Assembly: GCF_014836535.1 (NCBI RefSeq)
Contig: NZ_JACSQP010000006.1
Location: 1-64,000, forward strand
Length of the DNA stretch: 64,000 nt
Source of the DNA: Microbacterium pullorum
GTDB lineage: Bacteria > Actinomycetota > Actinomycetes > Actinomycetales > Microbacteriaceae
Direction of reading: 5' to 3'
In this document: positions 17,323 through 26,119 of the stretch, piece after piece
Numbering within the stretch: position 1 is the stretch's first letter
Layout: the number at the start of each line of letters is the position of its first letter
Program-made: the position numbers and the translations under genes
The notes under the pieces: generated by a model
Database searches by the model: none
The model's input: only the letters and a program-made list of their open reading frames with translations
What the model was told of the DNA's origin: nothing

Positions 17323-17850
17323 GTGACCACCACCGCCCGCTCCCCCCAGCTCGGCATCGAGGCTGTCACCGCTCTCTATGCAGATGACCCCGAGCGCGCG
17401 CTCGCGCTCATCGAGCAGGGCGCGGATGTCAACGCGCGCAACGACATGCAGGACTCGGTGCTGCTCTATGCCGGTGCCCACGGCTACGACGACGTGGTGC
17501 GCGCAGCGATCGCCGCCGGAGGCGATTTCACCGTGACGAACCGATTCGGCGGGATCGCCCTCATCCCCGCGAGCGAGAAGGGCCACGTCTCCACCGTTCA
17601 GCTGCTCATCGAGGCCGGATGCCCCGTGGATCACATCAACAACCTGGGCTGGACCGCTCTGCACGAGGCGATCATCCTCGGCGATGACGGACCGGATCAG
17701 CAGGAGATCGTGCGCCTGCTGCTCGCCGGCGGTGCCGACCCCGCTCTTCCCGACGGCGAGGGTACGTCGCCGCGTGAACTCGCCATCCGCTACGGGTGCC
17801 CCGAGGTCGCCGCGATCATCGACGAGTACCTCGCGCGCAGCAACGCGTGA
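17323..17850 (+). CDS. Ankyrin-repeat protein
   Basis: A 175-residue protein made of about five ankyrin repeats (for example DVNARNDMQDSVLLYAGAHGYDDVVRAAI, INNLGWTALHEAIILGDDGPDQQEIVRLLLAGGADP). There is no signal peptide or membrane segment, so it is a soluble cytoplasmic protein made for protein binding. It starts at GTG with AAGGA in front. It follows the Fic and lipoprotein genes in the same direction. In other bacteria, stand-alone ankyrin proteins of this size often accompany catalase or act as partners or immunity proteins; here the partner is unknown. Confidence 0.9.
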   Translation: MTTTARSPQLGIEAVTALYADDPERALALIEQGADVNARNDMQDSVLLYAGAHGYDDVVRAAIAAGGDFTVTNRFGGIALIPASEKGHVSTVQLLIEAGCPVDHINNLGWTALHEAIILGDDGPDQQEIVRLLLAGGADPALPDGEGTSPRELAIRYGCPEVAAIIDEYLARSNA

Positions 17851-17932
17851 GGTGACAGTCGCGGTGATGATCACCCCGATCTGACCAGCAGGCCGCCCCG
17901 CGCGGTGCTCAGCAGACGGATAGGGCCGGACG

Positions 17933-18556
17933 TCAGAGCAGCCCTTTCCGGCGGGCGACGGCGATCGCTCTGGCCCGGTTGTCGACCCCCAGCTTGTCGA
18001 ACACGTGCGTGAGGTGGGTCTTGACGGTCGCTTCGGTGACGAACAGCTCGCGCGCGATCTCGCGGTTGGATGCGCCCGTGTCGAGCAGGCGCAGCACGTC
18101 GAGTTCCCGGTCGGTGAGCCGCACGCGCGGCGAACGCATCACGTGGACGACACGCGCGGTGAGTTCGGGGGAGAGCACGGTCTGTCCGGCGGCTGCGCGG
18201 CGGATCGCCGAGGCGATGTCGGCCGGCGCGGCATCCTTCAGCAGGTAGCCGGCGGCGCCCGCCTCGATCGCGCCGAGGATCTCCGCATCGCGGTCGAACG
18301 TGGTGAGGATCACGACGGCCGGCGGCTGGGGGAGGGCGCGCAGCCGAGTCGTGGTCTGCACCCCGTCCATCCCCTCGCCCATCCGCAGATCGCAGAGCAC
18401 GACGTCGGGGTGCAGATGCTGGGCGAGGGCGATCGCCTCTTCGCCCGTGGCCGCCTCCCCGACGATCTCGACATCGTCGCGGCCGTCGAACAGAGAACGC
18501 AGTCCGGCCCGCACGATCGGGTGGTCGTCGACGAGCAGGACGCGGAAGGTCGTCAT
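17933..18556 (-). CDS. NarL/LuxR-family response regulator
   Basis: A 207-residue response regulator. The receiver domain (1-120) has the acidic pocket VDDH, phospho-acceptor Asp56 (VVLCDLRMG), the Thr switch ILTTFD and Lys in YLLKDAAPAD. The C-terminal LuxR-type HTH is at LTDRELDVLRLLDTGASNREIARELFVTEATVKTHLTHVFDKLGV. Its ATG overlaps the stop of the histidine kinase gene by four bases (18553-18556). It is the last gene of the MMPL-kinase-regulator unit and probably controls that unit in response to envelope stress or a lipid-like compound (inference). Confidence 0.95.
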   Translation of the reverse strand: MTTFRVLLVDDHPIVRAGLRSLFDGRDDVEIVGEAATGEEAIALAQHLHPDVVLCDLRMGEGMDGVQTTTRLRALPQPPAVVILTTFDRDAEILGAIEAGAAGYLLKDAAPADIASAIRRAAAGQTVLSPELTARVVHVMRSPRVRLTDRELDVLRLLDTGASNREIARELFVTEATVKTHLTHVFDKLGVDNRARAIAVARRKGLL

Positions 18557-19815
18557 GGCCGGCTCCCCGTGTTCATCAGGGGGATGGATGCCGACAGTGC
18601 CGTCCCCTCGCCCACGGCGCTCTCGACGTCGAGGTTGCCGCCCACCTCTCGCAGTCGGGCACGCATCGCCCGCAGGCCGTAGCCGCCTTCGTCGCGCGAC
18701 GGCCGGCGGGTGTCCCACCGGGTGGCGTCGAACCCGACCCCGTCGTCGACGACGTCCAGGCGCACCGCGTCGTCGGCATCGATCAAGCTGACCACGACAT
18801 GGGATGCCGACGCATGCGTGCGGACATTCGCCAGCGCCGACTGCGCCGTGCGCAGCAGCGTCACCTCGGCGGCCATCGGCAGGGCGGGCACCGATTCGTC
18901 GATGCGGACATCGGTGCGGATGCCGGTCTCCTCGGTCAAGCGCTCGAGCATGCGGCGGAGGGCGTCGCCGAGCGCGGAACCCTCCAGTTCCGACGGCGTG
19001 AGGTCGTTCACGATGCGGCGGGCGTCGCCGAGCCCCTGGCGGGCGAGCGACTCGATCTGGGTGAGCGCGAGATCGGTGTCGGCGGCCTCCCGTGCTCGAG
19101 CAGAGCGGGCGATCATGCCGATCGACGACAGATTCTGTGCGACCGTGTCGTGGATGTCGCGTGAGAGTCGGGTGCGTTCGATGCCCGCCCCGCTCTCCCG
19201 CTGGGTGCGGGCCAGTTCGTCCTGCAACTGCGCGGCCTCGTGCTGGGCCTGCACCAGCGACGCGATCAGTCGCCGACGTTCCTTCCCCTCGCGCACCAAT
19301 TGGAGGTAGCCGCGCGAGATACCGAGCGCGAAGATGCCGCCGACCAGCGGGCCGATCACGTTGGCGTACGTCGTCGCCCCGGTGTGCAGCGCGGGAGCCG
19401 CGATGACGACGGCCAGCACGGCGACGCTGAGCAGCGCGGCCCACGGCATCCGGATGATGAACCCGGCGAGGAGCCAGAGCGGAAAGGCGAGCCACACGAA
19501 CTCCTCCGACACGGCGACGGCGCCGGCCCAGATGAGCGTCAGGCCGACGAGCCACCACGTCGCCAGCACCGGATCTCGCGTCCTGTCGCCGAGGAAGAGG
19601 CCGCCGAAGTACCACCCCGCGAACACCAACGCGAGCGCGATCACCAGTGCCGGCGAGACGCCGTCGGTCAGGGCGCGGATCGACGTGATGACCACCAGCG
19701 CCACCGTGATGACCGACTGCCCCAGCCGGATCGCCCACCCGGTGCGCCGCCGAGTGGACGGCGGCACCGGGGGCGCCTCAGCCGGCACGGCCGACGCGGG
19801 CTGGTTGACCGACAT
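18553..19815 (-). CDS. DesK-type sensor histidine kinase
   Basis: A 420-residue membrane kinase. About five transmembrane segments occupy residues 28-170 with little extracytoplasmic loop, suggesting sensing within the membrane. A coiled coil (about 170-210, EGKERRRLIASLVQAQHEAAQLQDELARTQ) leads into HisKA_3 with the phospho-acceptor His in SRDIHDTVAQNL. The ATP-binding lid has VDDGVGFD and GYGLRAMRARL. The gene overlaps the MMPL gene by 38 bp and the regulator gene by 4 bp. The partner is clearly the NarL-type regulator that follows. Confidence 0.93.
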   Translation of the reverse strand: MSVNQPASAVPAEAPPVPPSTRRRTGWAIRLGQSVITVALVVITSIRALTDGVSPALVIALALVFAGWYFGGLFLGDRTRDPVLATWWLVGLTLIWAGAVAVSEEFVWLAFPLWLLAGFIIRMPWAALLSVAVLAVVIAAPALHTGATTYANVIGPLVGGIFALGISRGYLQLVREGKERRRLIASLVQAQHEAAQLQDELARTQRESGAGIERTRLSRDIHDTVAQNLSSIGMIARSARAREAADTDLALTQIESLARQGLGDARRIVNDLTPSELEGSALGDALRRMLERLTEETGIRTDVRIDESVPALPMAAEVTLLRTAQSALANVRTHASASHVVVSLIDADDAVRLDVVDDGVGFDATRWDTRRPSRDEGGYGLRAMRARLREVGGNLDVESAVGEGTALSASIPLMNTGSRP

Positions 19816-21886
19816 GGGCTGGTCCTCCCCGCTGCGTTGTCACCTCATCGTCGCCGGTGCGGTGCCCCGGCCACCACATCCGGTCGCCCAGGATCGAGAA
19901 GAGCGCCGGAACGACGAGCGTGCGTACGACGAGCGTATCCACCAGCACGCCGACGCCGACGATGAGTCCGATCTGTCCGAGCGTGACCAGCGGCAGCACC
20001 CCGAGCGCGGCGAACACCCCGGCCAGCACCACGCCGGCGCTCGTGATGACGCCACCCGTCGCCGCGAGGGCATTCACCATGCCCGCCCGCGTGCCGACGC
20101 TCGCCGCCTCGACCCGCGCGCGGTGCACCAGGAAGATCGTGTAGTCCACGCCCAGCGCCACCAGGAACAGGAACGACAGCAGCGGCACCTGCAGGTCCAG
20201 TGCCTCCCAGCCGAACACGACCCGGCTGAGCCACGCCCCGGCACCGATCGCCGCGACCGCGCTCAGTGCGTTGACCACGAGGAGCACGATCGGTGCGACC
20301 AACGACCGCAGCAAGGCGATCAGCACCACGAGGGTCACCGCCAGCACCAGGGGCACCACCAGGAGGAAGTCGTGCAGGTTTCCCTCACGCTCATCCACGT
20401 CCTGAGTTCCGGGGCCGCCGACCATCGCGTCTGCACCGGGTACGGCATGCACGGCTTCTCGCAGCTGCGTGACCAGTTCGGTGTGCTCGGGGGTTCCCGC
20501 CGTGGGCCGGCCGGACACCATGAGCTTGACCAGTGATCCGTCCGCGCTCTCACCGACCGTGACGACGTCCACGACGCCGGGGACGGCGCCGGCGGCATCC
20601 GAGACGGGCGCCGTCGACTGCGCGTCGGCGATGACGATGAAGGGCATGGCTTGTCCCGCGGGGAAGTGCGCGTCGAAGACCTCGAGGCCGACGGCGGATT
20701 CGGATGCCGTTCGGAATTTCTCGGTCTGGCCGAGCCCGACGCTCGCACCCCAGAGCCCGCTCGCCATCACCGTCAGCAGGGTGAGGCCGCCGACCAGCGG
20801 CAGCCAGGGCCGCCGCACGACCGTCTGCGCGATCCGGCGCCAGGCTCCGCCCGCCGTCGCGCGCGCCCCGGGCCGGGGGATGAAGGGCCAGAAGACGCCG
20901 CGCGAGCACACCGCGAGGGCGGGCGGGAGCACGAAGAGCACCGAGAGCAGGGCGATCAGCAGGCCGACGGCGGACGATATGCCGAGACCGCGGGTGCCGG
21001 GGATGACGGTGAGGGTCAGGGTGAGCAGGGCGAGCACGACGGTCACGTTCGACGCGACGATCGCCGGAACGGTCGCGCGCCACGCCTGCGCCAGCGCGAC
21101 GCGGTGGTCCTCCTCGCGCTGCAGCTCCTCCCGGTATCGCGAGATGAGCAGAAGTGCGTAGTTGGTGCCCGCACCGAACACGAGCACGCTCACGATGCCG
21201 GTGTCGAACTGCAGCTCGAGCGCGTTGCCGACGGCCGCGGTCACCACGCTCGCCGCCCGATCGGCCAGGGCGACCACCGTCAGCGGAATCAGCCAGAGCA
21301 CGGGGGAGCGGTAGGTGAAGATCAGCAGTCCCGCGACGATCGCGACGGTCACCGCGAGAAGGGTGAAGTCGGCGCCGTCGAACGCCGCCGAGATGTCGGT
21401 GCTGAACGCCGGACCGCCCGTCACCTGCAGATCCAGTTGCCCGGTGGCATGCGACGACGTGATGCTGCGCACCTCTTCGACGAAGTCCCGCGCGGAGGGT
21501 TCAGGCACATCGGCGGTGAGTTGGATCACGGCGGCCTCGGAGTCCTCGCTGAGATGCGGCCCCCTGGCCGTCGCCCCCTGCACGCCCTGCACCTCCTCCG
21601 TCACCGCGGTCAGCGCCGTCAGGTCGGATGCCGCGAGGGCCTTCCCGTCCGCCCGGCTCGCCACGATCAACAGGGTGCTCGCATCGCCGTCATCGAACTG
21701 CGACGACAGCGCCGCGACCTGGGCGGACTCGGATTGCGGGGGTACCGCCTCGTTCTCGGTCGTCAGGGTCACGCTCCCCAGTGCGCCGATCACTCCCAAC
21801 AGGGCGAGCAGGCCGGCCGCGAGGGCGACCCATGCTCCACGGCGCGATACGAGGGCTCGGGAGACAGCAGCAGGAAATGAACGCAT
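19778..21886 (-). CDS. MMPL/RND-family membrane transporter
   Basis: A 702-residue transporter with the RND layout: one TM near the N terminus (about 18-38), a large extracytoplasmic loop (to about 170), TM2-6, an amphipathic break (about 330-370), TM7, a second loop (to about 510) and TM8-12. MMPL motifs include FGAGTNYALLLISRYREEL and the paired ALGVDYTIFLVHRARVEA. Such proteins export lipids, glycolipids or lipophilic drugs using the proton gradient. It is the first gene of an operon with a membrane kinase and a regulator, an order suggesting that the sensor reports on the transported compound. Confidence 0.92.
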   Translation of the reverse strand: MRSFPAAVSRALVSRRGAWVALAAGLLALLGVIGALGSVTLTTENEAVPPQSESAQVAALSSQFDDGDASTLLIVASRADGKALAASDLTALTAVTEEVQGVQGATARGPHLSEDSEAAVIQLTADVPEPSARDFVEEVRSITSSHATGQLDLQVTGGPAFSTDISAAFDGADFTLLAVTVAIVAGLLIFTYRSPVLWLIPLTVVALADRAASVVTAAVGNALELQFDTGIVSVLVFGAGTNYALLLISRYREELQREEDHRVALAQAWRATVPAIVASNVTVVLALLTLTLTVIPGTRGLGISSAVGLLIALLSVLFVLPPALAVCSRGVFWPFIPRPGARATAGGAWRRIAQTVVRRPWLPLVGGLTLLTVMASGLWGASVGLGQTEKFRTASESAVGLEVFDAHFPAGQAMPFIVIADAQSTAPVSDAAGAVPGVVDVVTVGESADGSLVKLMVSGRPTAGTPEHTELVTQLREAVHAVPGADAMVGGPGTQDVDEREGNLHDFLLVVPLVLAVTLVVLIALLRSLVAPIVLLVVNALSAVAAIGAGAWLSRVVFGWEALDLQVPLLSFLFLVALGVDYTIFLVHRARVEAASVGTRAGMVNALAATGGVITSAGVVLAGVFAALGVLPLVTLGQIGLIVGVGVLVDTLVVRTLVVPALFSILGDRMWWPGHRTGDDEVTTQRGGPAHVGQPARVGRAG

Positions 21887-22112
21887 GTCACCATCCCACG
21901 TCCGATCGGGGCACCGCGCCTCGGGGGTTCGGGCGACGGAAGTGTCAACCGAAAGATGGATGCGGTGGCGGGCACGGCGCGCTCTCGGAGCAGGGTTTCT
22001 GCCGCGGACCGTGAGGATCCGGACGACGGTGAGGCGGCCACCCCCACTAAAATGGCACGGTATCCCGCCGCTCGCTGCGTCGGCTCCTCCTCACGAAATC
22101 GGATGGTCGCAC

Positions 22113-23012
22113 ATGTCGGTCGGACTCCTCGCCGTCGTCGATGACATCTTGACGGCCGCGCTGAAAGCCAGCGCGAAGACCGCGGGCGTCGTGATCGATG
22201 ACGCCGCCGTGACGCCGCAGTATGTGCAGGGGATCACCCCCGCCCGCGAACTGCCGGTGGTGTGGAAGATCGCGCTCGGCAGCCTCGTCAACAAGTTCGT
22301 CATCATCATCCCGATCGCGCTGCTGCTCACCGCGTTCGCGCCGTGGGTGCTGCCGTTCCTGCTGATCATCGGCGGCGGCTTCCTCTGCTTCGAGGGGGCG
22401 GAGAAGGTGCTCGAGTGGTTCGGCAGGGAGCACGCGCATGCCGACGACGAACCGCGCGACGAGAAGAAGCTCGTGCTCGGAGCGGTGCGCACCGACCTCA
22501 TCCTCAGCACCGAGATCATGCTCATCGCCCTCGCGAGCCTCGACCCTGATTTCGGCATCTGGATGACCCTCGGCGCGCTGCTGGTGATCGGTCTGGCCAT
22601 GACGGTGGTCGTCTACGGGGCGGTCGCGCTGCTGGTCAAGCTCGACGATGCGGGGCTGCGGCTCATGAAGAGCCGCTCTCGCCGCGTGCGCCGCACCGGC
22701 GCCCGCATCGTGGCCTCGATGCCGGCGGTCTTCCGGGTCATCAGCATCATCGGCACCGTGGCGATGCTCTGGGTCGGCGGGCACCTCGTGATCGCGAACC
22801 TCGCCGAGACGCTGTGGGCGGGGCCGTACGACCTCGTGCACCTCGTGACCCACGCGATCGAGGCCGCGGGCCCCGTGGTCGTCTGGATCGTGGACACGCT
22901 CATCTCCGCCGTCTTCGGGCTCGTGCTCGGGCTGGTCATCTTCCTGATCGTCACGGGGGTCTCCCGGTTGGTGAAGCGCCCCGCGGGCGCCGAGCCGCAC
23001 GCGACCGCGTAG
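22113..23012 (+). CDS. DUF808 (YedI-like) membrane protein
   Basis: A 299-residue inner-membrane protein of the DUF808 family. The conserved N terminus reads LLAVVDDILTAALKASAKTAGVVIDDAAVTPQYVQG, followed by VWKIALGSLVNKFVIIIPIALLLTAFAPW and about six more membrane segments. The ATG at 22113 is chosen because family proteins begin with this region; the open frame upstream overlaps the MMPL gene on the other strand. TAAAAT at 22052-22057 may serve as a -10 element. The function of the family is not established. Confidence 0.88.
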   Translation: MSVGLLAVVDDILTAALKASAKTAGVVIDDAAVTPQYVQGITPARELPVVWKIALGSLVNKFVIIIPIALLLTAFAPWVLPFLLIIGGGFLCFEGAEKVLEWFGREHAHADDEPRDEKKLVLGAVRTDLILSTEIMLIALASLDPDFGIWMTLGALLVIGLAMTVVVYGAVALLVKLDDAGLRLMKSRSRRVRRTGARIVASMPAVFRVISIIGTVAMLWVGGHLVIANLAETLWAGPYDLVHLVTHAIEAAGPVVVWIVDTLISAVFGLVLGLVIFLIVTGVSRLVKRPAGAEPHATA

Positions 23013-23045
23013 GTCGAGTGGGCCGCCCGCACGCGGCCCCGTCAG

Positions 23046-23112
23046 CGAGAAACCACATTTTGGCCGAGACACCCCGCGCCGCGTGGTTTCCCGACCGAAA
23101 TGTGGTTTCTCG
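23046..23112. repeat. Long imperfect inverted repeat (GAGAAACCACATTT)
   Basis: CGAGAAACCACATTTTGG (23046-23063) and its inverse CCGAAATGTGGTTTCTCG (23095-23112) match at 17 of 18 positions around a 31-bp centre that contains a further partial copy, GTGGTTTCCCG. It is AT-richer than its surroundings and lies between two co-directional genes, its right arm 18 bp before a start codon. It could act as a terminator-like hairpin or be a REP-type mobile repeat. Confidence 0.75.
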
Positions 23113-23129
23113 GCGAGTACGGTCGGAGC

Positions 23130-23780
23130 ATGCAATCGGTGCGGAAGACCTGGACGCTCGGGGGCATCGGCCTGGTCGTGTGCGGTGTGATCGGGATGCT
23201 GCAGTACTCGCTCCCCTTCGGGGGCGCGGCTCTGACCATCGTCCCCGACATCGTCTTCGCGGCCGCAGTGCTGCTGTTCGCGATCGGTCTGTCCGCTCGG
23301 GCGAGCGTGGTGGCCAGACGCCCGCTCGGTGTGGCCGCGCTCGTGGTGGTCGCACTCTGGCCGTTCGTCGTGCGCCTCGCGGAGCAGTTTCTGCCCTCGA
23401 TGGATGCCGAGACGTTCGAAGCCGGCATGGATGCCTACCGCGCGGCCGAAGGCGCGCTGACGACGGTCTTCTACGTCGATCTGCTCGTGTCGTTCGCCGC
23501 GGCCCTCATCGCCGTCGTGCAGATCGCGCGCGCCGGCATCCTCCCGCAGCCGTGGCGGTGGGCGCCGCTGTGGGCGATGCTCGCCGCGGTCGCCGGCGCG
23601 GTGATCCCGCCCCTGCTGCTGGTCGCCGCCGGGCCCCAGAGCGGCCAGGCGCTCCTCGGGGTCGCGACCATCGTGGGTTCCCTCGGGTTCCTGGCCAAGA
23701 CGCTCGGCCTCGGCATCATCGCCCTCGTCCTCGCGTCGCGCGTGCGCACCGGCGACATGGAGATCTACCGCTCTGCGTGA
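23130..23780 (+). CDS. Integral membrane protein, function unknown
   Basis: A 216-residue protein with about six hydrophobic segments (for example 10-27 WTLGGIGLVVCGVIG, 37-56, 64-86, 112-134, 147-170, 178-200) and a short polar loop (SMDAETFEAGMDAYRAAE). Its arrangement resembles DUF2975-type proteins such as the one at 582-1205, but no XRE regulator follows. GGAG precedes the ATG at 23130. The inverted repeat ends 18 bp upstream, so a promoter inside it or read-through must drive the gene. Function unknown. Confidence 0.75.
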   Translation: MQSVRKTWTLGGIGLVVCGVIGMLQYSLPFGGAALTIVPDIVFAAAVLLFAIGLSARASVVARRPLGVAALVVVALWPFVVRLAEQFLPSMDAETFEAGMDAYRAAEGALTTVFYVDLLVSFAAALIAVVQIARAGILPQPWRWAPLWAMLAAVAGAVIPPLLLVAAGPQSGQALLGVATIVGSLGFLAKTLGLGIIALVLASRVRTGDMEIYRSA

Positions 23781-23874
23781 GACAGCCGCCGCGACGCACC
23801 CGTATCGTTCAGCAGTCGGGAGGCGAAGGAGGGCCGGTTCGGCGCAGCGGCGGTTTCCGGCTAGAAATGAGCGT

Positions 23875-26043
23875 ATGCCCGCCCCCGACACCGCTGTCTC
23901 TTCCGCTCCGCTCACCGGCGCCGCCGCCGGCGGCGTCGTCCACCTGCGCCGGGGAGGCACGAGTGTCGTCGTCGACCTCGCCGCCGACACCCCCGCCATC
24001 GTGCACTGGGGCGAAGACCTCGGTGACGCCCCGGCAGCGACTCTGACCTCGCTCGCCGTCGCCGCGCGTCTGCAGCGGGTCTCGGGGGGTCTCGATGAGA
24101 CCGCGCGGCTCGGGGTGCTCAGCACCGCGGCATCGGGATGGCTCGGCACCCCGGCACTCGAGGGCCACCGCGACGGGCAGAGCGTCAGCGCGCGCTTCGC
24201 CCTGGCCGGCGCCCACGTGACCGATCACGAGCTGCAGCTGGACTTCACCGACCACGAGACCGAGCTGACCGCCCGCGTCGAGCTGAGCGTCGGTGCGGCC
24301 GGGCTCGTGCGCACCCGCGTCGTCGTGCGCAACGAGGCGGACGCCCCCTACACCGTGCAGGCGCTGCATGCGACGCTGCCGTTGCCGTGGGATGCCACGG
24401 AGATCTTCGACACGACCGGGCGCCACCTGCGCGAGCGATCGGGGCAGCGTCACGCCCTGACCTTCGGCACCCACCTGCGCGAGAGCCGCCGCGGCCGCCC
24501 CGGCGCCGACGGGACGCTGCTGCTGGCGGCGGGCACCCCCGGGTTCGGCTTCGAGCGCGGCCGCGTGCACGGCATCCACCTGGGCTGGAGCGGCAACCAG
24601 CGCGCGTTCGCCGAGCGGGTGCCGACCGGCGAGTCGTTCCTCGGCGCCGGCGAACTCTACGCCCCGGGCGAGATCCGCCTCGGCCGCGGTGAGCAGATCG
24701 CCTCGCCGGTGCTGTTCGGCTCGTGGGGCGAGGGCCTCGACGACCTCGCGGCCCGCTTCCATGCCGAATGGCGGGCGCGGCCGCAGCACCCCAAGCGCCC
24801 CCGTCCGATCACCCTCAACACGTGGGAGGCGGTGTACTTCGACCACTCCCTGCCCAAGCTCACCGCGCTCGCCGACGCAGCCGCCGCGCTCGGCGTGGAG
24901 CGGTACGTGCTCGACGACGGCTGGTTCCGTGCGCGCCGCGACGACACCGCGGGGCTGGGGGACTGGACGGTCGATGCGGGCGTCTGGCCCGAGGGGCTGC
25001 ATCCGATCGCCGACCACGTCGTGGACCTCGGCATGGAGTTCGGGCTCTGGTTCGAGCCCGAGATGGTCAACCCCGACAGCGATCTCGCGCGGCAGCACCC
25101 CGACTGGCTGTTGCGCGGCCGCGTCGACCTGCCGCCGTCGGCCCGTCAGCAGCAGGTGCTCAACCTCGCCCACCCCGAGGCGTACGCCTACATCGCCGGC
25201 GCCATCGGCGCGATCCTCGACGAGTACCCGATCTCGTACATCAAGTGGGACCACAACCGAGATCTGGTGGATGCCGCGGCCGGCCCCGGCGGCGCCGCAC
25301 TGGTGCACGCCCACACGCTGGCCGTCTACCGGCTGATCGACGAGCTCAAGGCCACCCGGCCGGGGCTCGAGATCGAGAGCTGCGCGTCGGGGGGCGCCCG
25401 CGTCGATCTCGGCATGCTCGACCGCACCGACCGCATCTGGACCAGCGACTGCCTCGACCCCGTCGAGCGGCTCGAGAACCAGCGCCACACCGCCCTGGTG
25501 GTGCCGCCGGAGATGATGGGCATGCACCTGACCACCCCGCACGTGCACTCCACCGGCCGCACCGTGTCTCTCAGCATGAGCGGCGCCGTGGCGCTCTTCG
25601 GCCATTTCGGCATCGAGTGGGACGTGACGAACCTGAGCGAGGCCGATGCCGCGGCGGTGGCCGAATGGGTGGCGCTGGCGGGGCGCGTGCGCCCGCTCGT
25701 GGCGACCGGCCGCGTGGTCAACGTCGACGTCGCCGACCCGGGCCTCGACGTACGGGGCATCGTGGCGGCCGACGCGGCATCCGCGTTCTTCACCATCGCC
25801 CAGACGCAGACGCTCATCTCCTCGCCGACCGGGCGGGTGCGGATGCCCGGTCTCGCCCCCGACCGCAGCTACCGCGTGCGCATCGTGACGCCCGGCGGCA
25901 TCGTGCAGGACCCCGCGCAGTCGCCGCTGGGCTGGGCGCACCACGACACCGTGCTCACCGGTCGCCAGCTCGCCGTCGTGGGCGTGCGGCCGCCGGTGCA
26001 GAACCCCCAGCAGGCCACCGTCGTCGAGGTCACCGCCGCGTAG
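23875..26043 (+). CDS. Alpha-galactosidase, GH36
   Basis: A 722-residue glycoside hydrolase of family 36 that removes terminal alpha-1,6-galactose from raffinose-type sugars. Residues about 1-300 form the N-terminal beta-sandwich. The catalytic barrel contains NTWEAVYFDH, VLDDGWF, WFEPEMVNPDS, the nucleophile Asp in YIKWDHNRD and the acid/base Asp in IWTSDCLDP. A C-terminal beta domain follows. There is no signal peptide, so it works on imported oligosaccharides. TAGAAA (23862-23867) sits eight bases before the ATG, so the mRNA may be leaderless. No sugar transporter lies next to it. Confidence 0.96.
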   Translation: MPAPDTAVSSAPLTGAAAGGVVHLRRGGTSVVVDLAADTPAIVHWGEDLGDAPAATLTSLAVAARLQRVSGGLDETARLGVLSTAASGWLGTPALEGHRDGQSVSARFALAGAHVTDHELQLDFTDHETELTARVELSVGAAGLVRTRVVVRNEADAPYTVQALHATLPLPWDATEIFDTTGRHLRERSGQRHALTFGTHLRESRRGRPGADGTLLLAAGTPGFGFERGRVHGIHLGWSGNQRAFAERVPTGESFLGAGELYAPGEIRLGRGEQIASPVLFGSWGEGLDDLAARFHAEWRARPQHPKRPRPITLNTWEAVYFDHSLPKLTALADAAAALGVERYVLDDGWFRARRDDTAGLGDWTVDAGVWPEGLHPIADHVVDLGMEFGLWFEPEMVNPDSDLARQHPDWLLRGRVDLPPSARQQQVLNLAHPEAYAYIAGAIGAILDEYPISYIKWDHNRDLVDAAAGPGGAALVHAHTLAVYRLIDELKATRPGLEIESCASGGARVDLGMLDRTDRIWTSDCLDPVERLENQRHTALVVPPEMMGMHLTTPHVHSTGRTVSLSMSGAVALFGHFGIEWDVTNLSEADAAAVAEWVALAGRVRPLVATGRVVNVDVADPGLDVRGIVAADAASAFFTIAQTQTLISSPTGRVRMPGLAPDRSYRVRIVTPGGIVQDPAQSPLGWAHHDTVLTGRQLAVVGVRPPVQNPQQATVVEVTAA

Positions 26044-26119
26044 CGTCGGCCTCCTAGTGGTTCTCGGGCCGGTTTTCCAGTCCTCGTCTCCGGTTCGTCG
26101 TGTCCCCTAGCGTTGAACG

